A stretch of DNA of 64,000 bases from Maledivibacter sp. (GCA_025210375.1 JAOASB010000019.1:62001-126000), one strand, 5' to 3'. Shown: positions 8,710 to 17,657, counted from the first letter of the stretch. Translations and numbers: made by a program. The notes: generated by a model not told the origin, from the sequence alone.

Positions 8710-9451
8710 AAAGTTCATATCTATACTACTTATTTTTTTAGGTGTTTCTATTATCCTTTATCCCAAGATAAAGGATAGGTATATATCCTATAAACAAAAT
8801 AAATTAATATCTCTTTGGGAAGAAAGCCTACAGGTAATAGATAACGATGTATCATCAGAAAATAACGAAATAGCTTCTAACATTCTAGTGAATAAATCTC
8901 ACTATTCTGAAAACAATGTATCTTCTGATGGCCTACTATCAGAGAAAAAACTTATTATAAAATTAAAAAATGAACAAAAACAATCACAGGAAATAGAAAG
9001 AAAAAAAAAGGAAGCCATTATAAAAAAACGTCAAGAATTTATTAAGTCCCATATGGAAGGAATATTAAAGATAGAAAAAATATCCTTGTCTCTACCCATC
9101 CTAAGGGGAGCAACTAAAAGGAATCTAGATTTTTCGATTTCAAGCATAGATGGTACAGGTAAGCCCTGGGAGACTGGTAATTATGCTATAGCTGGTCATA
9201 GAAGCCATGCCTTTGGTAGAAACTTTAATAGATTAGATGAGCTTATCATAGGGGATTATTTAGAAGTCATTGACTTGGAAAATAATCATTATTCATACAT
9301 AATCAAAGAAAAGATTATAGTTAATGCAGAGGATACTTGGGTATTAAATAGTATAAAAAATAAAAGGGAAATCACTTTGGTCACCTGTCACCCTTTATAC
9401 GAAAAAAACCCTCCTACCAGATTAATCATAAAAGGTGAAATGGTTGAATAA
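8693..9451 (+). CDS. Class D sortase
   Basis: A 252-residue membrane-anchored cysteine transpeptidase that links surface proteins to peptidoglycan. It has an N-terminal membrane segment (residues about 8-25), a charged linker with a KKK/E-rich stretch, and a sortase barrel. The catalytic residues are His in AGHRSHAFG, Cys in TLVTCHP, and Arg in PPTRLIIKG. The order and the TLVTC motif fit class D. AGGAG lies six bases before ATG 8693, and the gene overlaps the Fe-S protein gene by 17 bp. The LPQTG surface protein about 1.2 kb downstream on the other strand is the obvious candidate substrate. Confidence 0.92.
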   Translation: MKYINKKFISILLIFLGVSIILYPKIKDRYISYKQNKLISLWEESLQVIDNDVSSENNEIASNILVNKSHYSENNVSSDGLLSEKKLIIKLKNEQKQSQEIERKKKEAIIKKRQEFIKSHMEGILKIEKISLSLPILRGATKRNLDFSISSIDGTGKPWETGNYAIAGHRSHAFGRNFNRLDELIIGDYLEVIDLENNHYSYIIKEKIIVNAEDTWVLNSIKNKREITLVTCHPLYEKNPPTRLIIKGEMVE

Positions 9452-9483
9452 CTTTTTTAGTTCCAAAGACCTACTTGTAGCGC

Positions 9484-9512
9484 TGTTTTAAATATAGAAA
9501 AAGTGGTATAAT
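9484..9512 (+). promoter_or_regulatory. Candidate promoter of the riboswitch-controlled transcript
   Basis: TATAAT at 9507-9512 with a poor -35 (TGTTTT at 9484-9489) 17 bp upstream. A start near 9519 would place both the long hairpin (9542-9651) and the c-di-GMP aptamer in the leader. The weak -35 box lowers confidence. Confidence 0.35.
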
Positions 9513-9541
9513 TATATTAAATAAAATTTAATGATTAGATT

Positions 9542-9651
9542 ATCTGTATAGAACGCACTAATAAATCTACATTTTGATTCTTACAATAGCCAATGTTTTA
9601 GGGATATTGTAGGGAGCAAAATGTAAAAGATTTATTGCGATTTCTATAGAT
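9542..9651 (+). ncRNA. Long imperfect hairpin upstream of the c-di-GMP riboswitch
   Basis: Almost the whole interval folds on itself. TATAGAA (9547-9553) pairs with 9642-9648, CGC with 9637-9639, AATAAATCT (9560-9568) with 9628-9636, ACATTTTG (9569-9576) with 9617-9624, and TACAATA (9582-9588) with 9605-9611. The segment between the last two helices (ATTCT / GGGAG) also pairs in plus-strand RNA through two G-U wobbles, but not in minus-strand RNA. This favours a folded leader RNA over a purely DNA-level palindrome. I do not recognise the fold as a known riboswitch; a MITE insertion is the alternative. Confidence 0.5.
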
Positions 9652-9665
9652 TGAAAATCTTTTCA

Positions 9666-9749
9666 ACGATAATGGCAAACCAGGTGAAAGCTTGGGACGC
9701 AAAACTATAGGGTCTTCCATACCAGTGTATGATGACAGCCAGTTACCGA
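9666..9749 (+). promoter_or_regulatory. c-di-GMP-I (GEMM) riboswitch
   Basis: Contains the hallmark elements of the GEMM-I aptamer in order: GGCAAACC (9674-9681), a GAAA tetraloop (9686-9689), GGGACGCAAA, TATAGGGTC, and a closing AGCCAGTTACCG. The aptamer ends one or two bases before the ribosome binding site (AGGAGAG, 9751-9757) of the transglutaminase-like gene. Control by occlusion of that site is therefore plausible, although I could not resolve the expression platform. The ligand is the second messenger made by GGDEF proteins, two of which are encoded in this window. Confidence 0.9.
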
Positions 9750-9763
9750 AAGGAGAGATTATT

Positions 9764-10549
9764 TTGTTTAAAAAAATAATTTTTGTATTAATTACTATTA
9801 TTTTAAGCTGCAGCTTTGCCTATGCTGCCAATGATGATTTTGATTTATCAGATGCCAATAAGGGCGTATTAAAGGTTACTTACAAAAACACCGAAAACAA
9901 AAAAATTAAAATAATGATTGAAAAAGATTCCCAAAAATCATTTTATGACTTGAAGACCTTTAGTCAATATCCCTTAACCTTTGGAAATGGAGAATACATT
10001 GTTGCTATTTTAGAAAATACAGCTGACAATAAATACAAAAGCATATCTGCTAGAAAGATTAATGTCACAATAGATGATCCCACAAAGGTTTATCTAAATC
10101 AAAGTCAAATGTTGAACTGGAATGAAAATATGGTGTCCATCAAAAAAGCCAAGGAATTAACTAAAGGAATGACTTCTAATAAGGAAAAAGCCTTTGGGAT
10201 TTATGAATATATAGTGAAAAATTTCAAATATGATTACAACAAAATAGACTCCATTGACAATAGTTATAATCCTAATACGGAAGCTATCTTCAACAGTAAA
10301 TCAGGCATATGTTCAGACTTTGCTAGTCTTTACGCCGTTATGCTTCGAAGTGTTGGTGTACCTACTAAATATGTTAAGGGTAATAAAAATGACATATCTA
10401 CATATCATGCATGGAATCAAGTATACCTAGAGGATAGTAACAAATGGATTACTGTAGACACTACATATGACAATACCTTATTTAAAAATAATATGGACTA
10501 TTCCTTTGAGAAAAAATCCAATGAGTATACTATAAACAGCCAATATTAG
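9764..10549 (+). CDS. Secreted transglutaminase-like domain protein
   Basis: About 261 residues, starting at TTG 9764 seven bases after AGGAGAG. A longer in-frame start at 9692 is rejected because it lies inside the riboswitch aptamer. The N-terminus (FKKIIFVLITIILSCSFAYA) is a signal peptide. The C-terminal half is a transglutaminase/cysteine-protease-like core with Cys in SGICSDFASLY, His in STYHAWNQVYL and Asp in ITVDTTYD. Such proteins act on extracellular proteins or peptidoglycan; the substrate here is unknown. Control by c-di-GMP and closeness to a sortase and an LPQTG protein point to a cell-surface role. Confidence 0.82.
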   Translation: MFKKIIFVLITIILSCSFAYAANDDFDLSDANKGVLKVTYKNTENKKIKIMIEKDSQKSFYDLKTFSQYPLTFGNGEYIVAILENTADNKYKSISARKINVTIDDPTKVYLNQSQMLNWNENMVSIKKAKELTKGMTSNKEKAFGIYEYIVKNFKYDYNKIDSIDNSYNPNTEAIFNSKSGICSDFASLYAVMLRSVGVPTKYVKGNKNDISTYHAWNQVYLEDSNKWITVDTTYDNTLFKNNMDYSFEKKSNEYTINSQY

Positions 10550-10564
10550 CTCAATACAAATAAA

Positions 10565-10600
10565 AAATAAGCTTTAGGTTTAAACACCTAAAGCTTATTT
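10565..10600. terminator. Bidirectional terminator between convergent genes
   Basis: A perfect 15-bp stem (10565-10579 with 10586-10600) around a 6-nt loop, A-rich on the left and followed by T-rich sequence on the right. It works for the transglutaminase-like gene on the plus strand and may back up the terminator of the surface protein gene. Confidence 0.8.
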
Positions 10601-10640
10601 TTATTGGGGTTATTTCTTGTTACAGAAATATATATAAAAA

Positions 10641-10677
10641 GGGGATATCTCAAGAGATTGTCCCTTGAGACTCCCTC
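10641..10677 (-). terminator. Terminator of the giant surface protein gene
   Basis: On the minus strand, within 20 bp of the stop codon, CTCAAG and CTTGAG (10669-10664 and 10654-10649) pair inside an outer GGGAG / CCCC helix. A TTTTTA tract follows (complement of 10635-10640). The hairpin resembles the one at 26444-26469. Confidence 0.65.
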
Positions 10678-10685
10678 TTTTTATT

Positions 10686-13600
10686 CTATAGATTAAATCT
10701 TTTAACAAATTCTTTGAAATTCATGAATACTCCTAACAAAAGAACTGCTAATCCAAATAAGTAATAGGGATAGTGTCTTCCTTCGCCTGTTTGAGGTAAT
10801 ACAGTAATGGTACCCTGTGGTATATCCTCATCGGGAATCTCAATTTCAATAATTAATTCATTACCATCTTCATCCTTAATTTTAACCTTGAATTTATCTG
10901 GTCCTTTATAGCCATCCTTTGGAATATATTTTAGATTTCCACTGTCGTCCTTTTTTACTGTTCCATGTTCAGGCTGCTCAACTATTTCTACTACCTCTTT
11001 ATCCCTTGGTGGTATATATGTAGGTATATCCTCTGTATCCTTTACAATTTTTCCAGTCTCCTCTGGTTCTTCAGGTATTTCAACTGGCTCGGGCTCTGGT
11101 TGCGGTTGTGGTTCAGGCTCTGGCACCGGTTGAGGATCTGGAGTTGGCTGTGGTTCAGGCTGTGACTCCGGTTTTGGTTTCTCTGTTGTATCTTTGTCTT
11201 TATCCTTATTTGAACCGCCACTTCCTCCACTTCCTCCACTTCCACCACTTCCACCTGAAGATTTCCTTCTTACTGTAACAGTTGAAGTATCGGCTATTTC
11301 TTCTGTTTCACTACTAACTGCCGTTGCTATGTTTTCTATTTTACCCTTAGCTAAATCTTCTTTTGTTACTCTATAGCTTCCAGTTAGTGTGACACTAGCA
11401 TCCTTAGCTAGTCCCCCTACAATAAACCATTTCTCTTTCCTTAGCTCTGAAGGCTTTTCAATAGCTGTTTCACTACCTTTTTCCTCAGATATGGTGATAG
11501 TCTCACTCTCTAGTATCTTTCCATCTTGCCTTATGTCATTAAGCATAGCATCTTTTACTTTAATATTAGTAAGTGGTATAGTGCCTTTGTTTGTTAAAAT
11601 AATTGTATAATCAACTATTTCTCCTTCGTAGCATGCCGTTTTGTTTGCTTTTTTATCTATTGCTAGGTCAGCTATATCCACATATACAATCTCTGAAGGT
11701 TTTTCACTTGTATATATACTTTTTCCCCAAGCTTGATTCATAATAGGTTTAGTGTTTTCCTCTGATCCAATATCAGTATTAGATACCGTGTAAACAAGCC
11801 TATAGGTTTTAGATTCTCCTTGCTTCAGATCTTTAATTGATGGATTATCATCAATTATTGAGGATACCATGTCTCGCCTCGTATTTGAATTCTCAAGAAT
11901 ATCCTTTGTAACAGTAACATTCTTAAGGGTAGCCTCGTCGGTATTTGTAAGAGTTATAGTATATTCTATTTTATCTCCTATCCTAACAATATAATTACCA
12001 TCTATTGATTTTTCATTATATTCTGTAGGTACTTCCTTATTATTAACCCTTGTAACTGATTTTTCAACTTTAAGTCCTTTAAAATAAACAGTCTTTTTAT
12101 CCGACACACTATATCGAATATTGTTGGTTTCCCTTGCAGTCACTGTATTTGTGAAGGGATCACCTTCATCTCCAGTTACTCTATACTCTGTATTGTAGCC
12201 TTTCTCACCATTTACTCCCTCAACAATTACTTGTCCACCGGCTGGTATGGAAGTAATGATATGATTATTTAAGTTTAACATCACATCAGTAATGGACACA
12301 TCTTTTAAAGCTATACTTCCATCATTATGGGCAATAATCTTATACCTTATAGTGTCATCCTTTTCCACTCCAAGATCTTGTTGAGATGAAACGGCTACAA
12401 AGCTATCGGTACCATTCTTTTTGATTGCTGATACCGTCTTTTCTAAACGTAGCGCTCCTATATCCACGGTTTCTTCTATTTCCTTGTTTGGAGGATTTTC
12501 AGGATTTGTTTTATCCTTAAGCTCATTTGCCCACACTTTCAGCGTATTTTTAACAGGGTCACCATTCACATCGGATTCTAAAACTATATATTCTGCATTG
12601 AATTCGTATTTTTCACCTACATTCAACTCATTGATAGTCAGGGTATTATGAGTACCTTGTTGAGATATTATATTTGAATCTTTACTTATTGAACTAAATA
12701 CAATATTATTTGAATTCCCATCTGTAAATAGGGCTTTCGTAAACTTAAACCCATTATTTTTCATAACATCCTCAAGCTTGATATTGTGAAGAGGAACAGA
12801 ACCATTATTCTTAATCCCTATTTTATATAGTATGGTTTCATTTTTATTCACAGGTTTTTTTATACAATTATTTTTTTCATCGAATAGAGTTTCTGTGCCA
12901 GCAAAGGAAACTATATCTCCGTTGGTTTTTTTATATCCTATAGCCTTCTTATCTATAATTATGCTAGGCACTAAATCCGGCCTTAAATTTTTTAAACCTA
13001 GATCTACATTATGAATCACACGGGTATCATCATCATTATCATCTATAATTATTTTAATTTCTTGTGTACGTATTACCCCACCTTTTAAAATTCCATCTGA
13101 ATCCTCAGCATCATTTCCAGCATCATTATTTGTTATTGTGTAATAATCTGGTATCTCGAAGGTTACATAGTATCTACCTGGTTCCAAAGCCGGAAATAGA
13201 TAATATCCAGGGTTTCCATCATCATCATATCCTGTCAAAGTCCAATCCACTTTAGGCCAGCTTTCAGTTCCAGCATCATATCTATGTAAATTTACTTTAA
13301 CACCATTGATCCCTGCCGATTGATCATCATATCCATCATTTTGTAAACCATCAGTATTTTTATCAAACCATACAAAATTACCTATTTCTCCATATGGATT
13401 TGTTTCTACACCTATGCCTACCATCAATGGTTCATTTGGATCTAAAGTTCCATTCTCATCAGTGGCTATCATACTAATGGAGTTCCAAGCAACTTCCCTA
13501 TCCGTAGGTGCAGCTACTGGAGCCCTCATTTTCCACTTTAGTACAATCGTACTACCTGGTTTTAGCCCTCTTGAATCATTAAAGCCATCTATTACAAATC

Positions 13601-16600
13601 TCAAAGATCTTACACTTGTAATATCATCTGGTGGTGTAACAGACCAGTTAGGAGCTTGGGTACCTATTTTCCCATTATTACGAATAGGGTCTGAAGCAGT
13701 ACTGTATTCAACTTTCAAATTGGCGGAAGACATATTACCATAAATATCTTTGACAATTTGTAATTCCCCTTTAGTAAGAGCTTCTATTAAATATGGCCTC
13801 CACTGTGATTCTCTTGGATCATTTGGATTTAAAACAGCGGTATCTCCTCTATGGGGAAGAATATCTATAATTTCAATATCGTTAACATATACATTACCTG
13901 CATTAAAGACCTCTAACTTATAATCTGCTGAACCCCCAGGAACAGTCCTTCCTTGATCTGGATATCTGTTATAGTTATTTTCTTCGTTGCCATCATGGTC
14001 ACCAAAATCATCTAACTCACCCTTGACCCATTTATAAGAATCAATGGAGGGAGTTTCTCTTACGATTATTTTTGCATCATCTCCAACTAAACGATTAAGA
14101 GTATTGCTATCTTTGTCTAAATCTGTGCTATCCCCTTCAACCCCAATATTTGAATTAGCCTTGTATTTACCCATACTCATCATATAAAGTTTATTGAAAT
14201 GCTCACCTACATGAGCATAGCTTTTAATTTTCAAATCATACTTTATATTAATGCTATGTTCTGGTTCTAGGTTATAACTATTACCAGTATTCCAATACCA
14301 TTTCAAAGTAGTTTCTCCCATATTAGGATAGTTATAGAATTTCTCAAAATTTGGTTTTGGAACCCCAGGGTTAAGACTATTCCAATTTTTCTCCCAAACA
14401 TCCTGCCCATCGCTATTACTTATATACTCAAGACCTTCGGGTATCACATCAACAATTATAGGATTATTTAAACTAGCGGTTGCTAATCTACCATGATTCG
14501 TAGCTACCACTTTGAACGATACTTTTTCAGACGCATAATGTTTATAATTTTCGTTAGTTCCAAGCTTTTGCTTATTCAATACAGAAATCCAAGCTGTATC
14601 ATGAAGAACTTTAAACTGTACGTTATCTGATAATTTTATTATGTCTGACTCCCCATCAAAATCCTTATGCCTATATTCTAGCTTCGCTTCGTTTTCAATA
14701 TCTGAATTATCATCTGAAGAGGCGTTTACTTTTCCTACAAGTTCAATTTGCTTTTGATCTAAGAATCCAAATCCCGGTGGAATGGTAGCATATCCTATTC
14801 TAACACCTGTGATACGTTCACTGGCTGACCATGAATCATCTGATTTTAAATCATTTATAGAAATAACATTGTCACTAGAAGTATTGTATCCAGAACCATA
14901 TGCTTTCCAATCCCTTTCATTCGTCTTATACTCGAATGTAAAATCTAGGGATGAAGAAGACTTACCCAAATTAATCTCAGAAAAATCTATCTTATGGGAT
15001 AAGGTTTCATCGGTCACAACTACATTATATAGGGTATGCCCATTATGTGTCATATTATCAAAGTTGATTAAATATATTACATCATCATCAATATCAAAGT
15101 TTTTATTCCTTTTCTTTTTATTATAATCCCGTATATTTAACCTAAGCTTTGGTTGAGGAACATTAGGACTTATAAATGTACTTTCTACAGTATCATTATT
15201 GGGACTAAAAGTAATTTCTTCGGAAGCTTTATCTCCGTTTTCATCTATAGGATAAGCCTCATCTACTAAAACATTGTTTGTAAGCTTATCTCCCACCTTT
15301 ATTCCTGTTACCCCACCTTCTTGTCCGTTTCTATCGATAGGGTATTTCACACTATACTCTATGACAGATGTACTCTTTGGCGATATATCATTAAGCACCC
15401 AAGTAATTTTATCTCCATCTATTGTTTTTGGGTCAATATTTGCAGAACCAGATACGTATTCTGCAAATTGAGGTAATGTATCTACCAACTTTATCTCTTT
15501 TAAAGGTATATTATAGTTCCCTTTACCAGTGGTCTTTATATGAATTTTATATGTTATTTCACTAGTAAGAGTTGAAGTATCATTGGGTATAGTAAATGTA
15601 GCTGGCCCAGTTTTATCTATATACCACTTCTCATTAGATTTAATAAATTTAGTATCTACATAATTGCTGGCTGGATCAAAGATTATTGGTGTTGTATCGG
15701 CAACCTCTTGTCCATCTTCTATTTTTATAGGATACCCGGTTGCTGTAACTGTATTTCTACGAATCTGATTATGATAAACTCCACCTGCACTATGATCTTG
15801 ACTTCTATCAATATTATATTCCACAACGACCCTTGTAGTAGGAGAATTTCCTGCAATAACATCATTAAAATGCCATATTACCGTGCGAGAATCTCTATCA
15901 TATATTCCCCCATCTGAACTTACATAGCTTGCATCAGCTGGTAACTCATATACTAAATTGACGTCTTTTAAATTGATATCCCCATCTAAAAAAGATAAAT
16001 TATAGGCCGCTTCAACCTTTGTTACTCTAGGATCCTCCGTAAGCATAACCTCGGTAGGTCCATTTATATCAACGCCCCATGAAGCTGTTGATTTAACAAA
16101 ACTAGTAGTTACATTATCCGATGATTTTTTAAAGTTTATAGGCCTAGACGATTTAACTATTTCACCACTACTATTCATATCAATGGGATAGCCCGTTACG
16201 GTAACTGAATTTGTTCGGGAGTCCCCATCTGTAACCCCCACATCACCAGCATTTCTAATAATAGGAAACTTTAATCTAAGGGTTATAGATGTAGTTTGTT
16301 GGGCAGGGACATCCTTTAGCTTCCAAGTTACCTTCGTAATACCATCTTCATTAATAAGCTGTCCAAAGGATTTAGGATTTGATGATACAAAGCTTGCATT
16401 CTTAGGTAATGTATCTACTACTTCTACATCCTTTAAATCAATATTTCCCTTCTTTAAGCTAATAGTATAATCTACAAATAGCTCAGTTTGTTTCGGACTC
16501 TTAGAAATCGTGGCCTTAGCTGGTCCATCCTTAGTGATGACCCAGCTGTCCGCAAGGTTATAAGTTAAACTCCAAATGTCACTATAGGTTGTCCTAAGTT

Positions 16601-17489
16601 CGCCCTCTAAACTATTAAAATTTCCCTTAATTACGGCTTTATTTAAATCAATAGTCTTACCATCGGGATGTATACTTGGACTAGGATATTTAAAAGTAAT
16701 ATACACATATCCACTTTTCCCCGATGGAAATTTAGTTGGATTACCTCCAGCCTTATCCCCTAAAGTAAAGGTGGCCGTTCTCGTAGCAGGATTATAAATA
16801 TTATCATCACCAACGGGATTTGTAACATGACCTGATCTAGTCACTGATTGGTATTCCGCACCTCGAGGTAGAGTATATGAAAGCTCCACATTATAAAAAG
16901 TGTTCTTTGTACTAGAAACAGAATAATCTAGTCTAACAGTAATATCCTCTCCCGGTGAAATTGTAGTTTTATCGCCTACTACGGATAAAGAAACCCCGGG
17001 TCCTTTGCTATCCCTACTCTCTTCAGAGCTTTTAGTAAATATAGCTGCTTTGGGAAATATGGAAGGAGTTGTTTCACCATCAATATCTTTCTTATCCTCG
17101 GAAGTAAAATTACTTTCATCTGTTTCACCTTCTTCAGTAGATTTACTTCCTTCTGTGGGAATACTTTCTCCACTAGGCTCACTATCCTCAATAGTCTTAC
17201 TTCCTTCTAAAGGAGTACTTTCTCTACCAGGCTCACTATCCTCAATAGTCTTACCTTCTTCTAGGGAAATACTTTCTCCACTAGGTTGACTATCTTCAAT
17301 AGTCTTACTTCCTTCTAAAGGAGTACCTTCTCCAGCTGGTTTATTAACTACTTCACTTCCTTCATCCCTAACTAAATTTTCATCAGCAAAAACTTTCATC
17401 TCAAGAAAAGGTGAAAAAATTTGAATTAGTAAAATGAAAATTGCTAATAAACTTATAGCATAAGTGCTTTTTTTATTGAAACACTTCAT
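10686..17489 (-). CDS. Giant LPQTG-anchored surface protein with DUF11-type repeats and SdrD-like B domain
   Basis: 2267 residues. Order: signal peptide (1-36); acidic Ser/Glu repeat region with 18-residue units (56-126); a long series of DUF11/isopeptide-type Ig-like domains, recognisable by recurring DV-VVDTLP, F-SS, VTWKL-D-and N-VTVTGYP patterns (about 160-1340); one SdrD-like B domain (about 1366-1500, GEIGNFVWFDKNTDGLQND); three to five more DUF11-like domains to about 2070; SGG repeats (2076-2092); a Pro/Glu wall-spanning stretch; an Ig-like Big_9-type module; and LPQTG (2231-2235) with a hydrophobic helix and a basic tail. It is a covalently wall-anchored stalk or adhesin, likely sortase-processed. 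Regulation is suggested by 11-bp repeats at its promoter. Ligand unknown. Confidence 0.9.
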   Translation of the reverse strand: MKCFNKKSTYAISLLAIFILLIQIFSPFLEMKVFADENLVRDEGSEVVNKPAGEGTPLEGSKTIEDSQPSGESISLEEGKTIEDSEPGRESTPLEGSKTIEDSEPSGESIPTEGSKSTEEGETDESNFTSEDKKDIDGETTPSIFPKAAIFTKSSEESRDSKGPGVSLSVVGDKTTISPGEDITVRLDYSVSSTKNTFYNVELSYTLPRGAEYQSVTRSGHVTNPVGDDNIYNPATRTATFTLGDKAGGNPTKFPSGKSGYVYITFKYPSPSIHPDGKTIDLNKAVIKGNFNSLEGELRTTYSDIWSLTYNLADSWVITKDGPAKATISKSPKQTELFVDYTISLKKGNIDLKDVEVVDTLPKNASFVSSNPKSFGQLINEDGITKVTWKLKDVPAQQTTSITLRLKFPIIRNAGDVGVTDGDSRTNSVTVTGYPIDMNSSGEIVKSSRPINFKKSSDNVTTSFVKSTASWGVDINGPTEVMLTEDPRVTKVEAAYNLSFLDGDINLKDVNLVYELPADASYVSSDGGIYDRDSRTVIWHFNDVIAGNSPTTRVVVEYNIDRSQDHSAGGVYHNQIRRNTVTATGYPIKIEDGQEVADTTPIIFDPASNYVDTKFIKSNEKWYIDKTGPATFTIPNDTSTLTSEITYKIHIKTTGKGNYNIPLKEIKLVDTLPQFAEYVSGSANIDPKTIDGDKITWVLNDISPKSTSVIEYSVKYPIDRNGQEGGVTGIKVGDKLTNNVLVDEAYPIDENGDKASEEITFSPNNDTVESTFISPNVPQPKLRLNIRDYNKKKRNKNFDIDDDVIYLINFDNMTHNGHTLYNVVVTDETLSHKIDFSEINLGKSSSSLDFTFEYKTNERDWKAYGSGYNTSSDNVISINDLKSDDSWSASERITGVRIGYATIPPGFGFLDQKQIELVGKVNASSDDNSDIENEAKLEYRHKDFDGESDIIKLSDNVQFKVLHDTAWISVLNKQKLGTNENYKHYASEKVSFKVVATNHGRLATASLNNPIIVDVIPEGLEYISNSDGQDVWEKNWNSLNPGVPKPNFEKFYNYPNMGETTLKWYWNTGNSYNLEPEHSINIKYDLKIKSYAHVGEHFNKLYMMSMGKYKANSNIGVEGDSTDLDKDSNTLNRLVGDDAKIIVRETPSIDSYKWVKGELDDFGDHDGNEENNYNRYPDQGRTVPGGSADYKLEVFNAGNVYVNDIEIIDILPHRGDTAVLNPNDPRESQWRPYLIEALTKGELQIVKDIYGNMSSANLKVEYSTASDPIRNNGKIGTQAPNWSVTPPDDITSVRSLRFVIDGFNDSRGLKPGSTIVLKWKMRAPVAAPTDREVAWNSISMIATDENGTLDPNEPLMVGIGVETNPYGEIGNFVWFDKNTDGLQNDGYDDQSAGINGVKVNLHRYDAGTESWPKVDWTLTGYDDDGNPGYYLFPALEPGRYYVTFEIPDYYTITNNDAGNDAEDSDGILKGGVIRTQEIKIIIDDNDDDTRVIHNVDLGLKNLRPDLVPSIIIDKKAIGYKKTNGDIVSFAGTETLFDEKNNCIKKPVNKNETILYKIGIKNNGSVPLHNIKLEDVMKNNGFKFTKALFTDGNSNNIVFSSISKDSNIISQQGTHNTLTINELNVGEKYEFNAEYIVLESDVNGDPVKNTLKVWANELKDKTNPENPPNKEIEETVDIGALRLEKTVSAIKKNGTDSFVAVSSQQDLGVEKDDTIRYKIIAHNDGSIALKDVSITDVMLNLNNHIITSIPAGGQVIVEGVNGEKGYNTEYRVTGDEGDPFTNTVTARETNNIRYSVSDKKTVYFKGLKVEKSVTRVNNKEVPTEYNEKSIDGNYIVRIGDKIEYTITLTNTDEATLKNVTVTKDILENSNTRRDMVSSIIDDNPSIKDLKQGESKTYRLVYTVSNTDIGSEENTKPIMNQAWGKSIYTSEKPSEIVYVDIADLAIDKKANKTACYEGEIVDYTIILTNKGTIPLTNIKVKDAMLNDIRQDGKILESETITISEEKGSETAIEKPSELRKEKWFIVGGLAKDASVTLTGSYRVTKEDLAKGKIENIATAVSSETEEIADTSTVTVRRKSSGGSGGSGGSGGSGGSNKDKDKDTTEKPKPESQPEPQPTPDPQPVPEPEPQPQPEPEPVEIPEEPEETGKIVKDTEDIPTYIPPRDKEVVEIVEQPEHGTVKKDDSGNLKYIPKDGYKGPDKFKVKIKDEDGNELIIEIEIPDEDIPQGTITVLPQTGEGRHYPYYLFGLAVLLLGVFMNFKEFVKRFNL
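17112..17324 (-). repeat. 54-bp coding tandem repeats in the surface protein N-terminus
   Basis: Four units encode residues 56-126. Three full 18-residue copies follow the pattern xPLEGSKTIEDSEPSGES, and a degenerate fourth follows. The nucleotide copies are very similar (Ser/Glu/Thr-rich, intrinsically disordered). Such repeats can change copy number by slippage and thereby alter the length of a flexible N-terminal arm. Confidence 0.85.
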
Positions 17490-17554
17490 TATATACCTCC
17501 TCTTTTACAATTATAATCCCTACTACCTATTGACATAATAATATATTTTAATAT

Positions 17555-17613
17555 ATTATACTACTTTATTCTCAACAATTTCTCAACAATTTCTAAACAA
17601 TTTCCGACAAATA
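17555..17613 (-). promoter_or_regulatory. Promoter of surface protein gene with 11-bp direct repeats (candidate SARP operator)
   Basis: On the minus strand three consecutive 11-mers, AAATTGTTTAG (17603-17593), AAATTGTTGAG (17592-17582) and AAATTGTTGAG (17581-17571), follow a looser fourth match at 17613-17604. Ten bases later comes TATAAT (17560-17555). No recognisable -35 box exists, and the proximal repeat lies where it should be. SARP regulators bind 11-bp-spaced direct repeats about 8 bp before a -10 box, and the adjacent gene encodes a SARP-type response regulator. Confidence 0.65.
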
Positions 17614-17626
17614 GGGTCTTTTTCAA

Positions 17627-17657
17627 CAAAAAAAAGATGCTATTTATATCAGCATCT
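17627..17657 (-). terminator. Terminator of the SARP-type response regulator gene
   Basis: On the minus strand AGATGCT and AGCATCT (17657-17651 and 17641-17635) form a 7-bp stem with a 9-nt loop, followed by eight T residues (complement of 17627-17634). It separates the regulator operon from the surface protein promoter, so the surface gene has its own start of transcription. Confidence 0.85.

Noticed and set aside
9692..9763. In-frame upstream extension of the transglutaminase-like gene
   Set aside because: It would translate the conserved c-di-GMP aptamer; the TTG at 9764 has a proper ribosome binding site and begins a signal peptide.
11042..11376. Repetitive frames on both strands across the SGG and Pro/Glu region
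   Set aside because: Shadows of the repetitive coding sequence of the surface protein; only the LPQTG frame has signal, domains and sorting motif.
17112..17324. CRISPR-like array
   Set aside because: The repeats are 54-bp coding units without spacers; no CRISPR repeat-spacer pattern or cas genes exist in the window.
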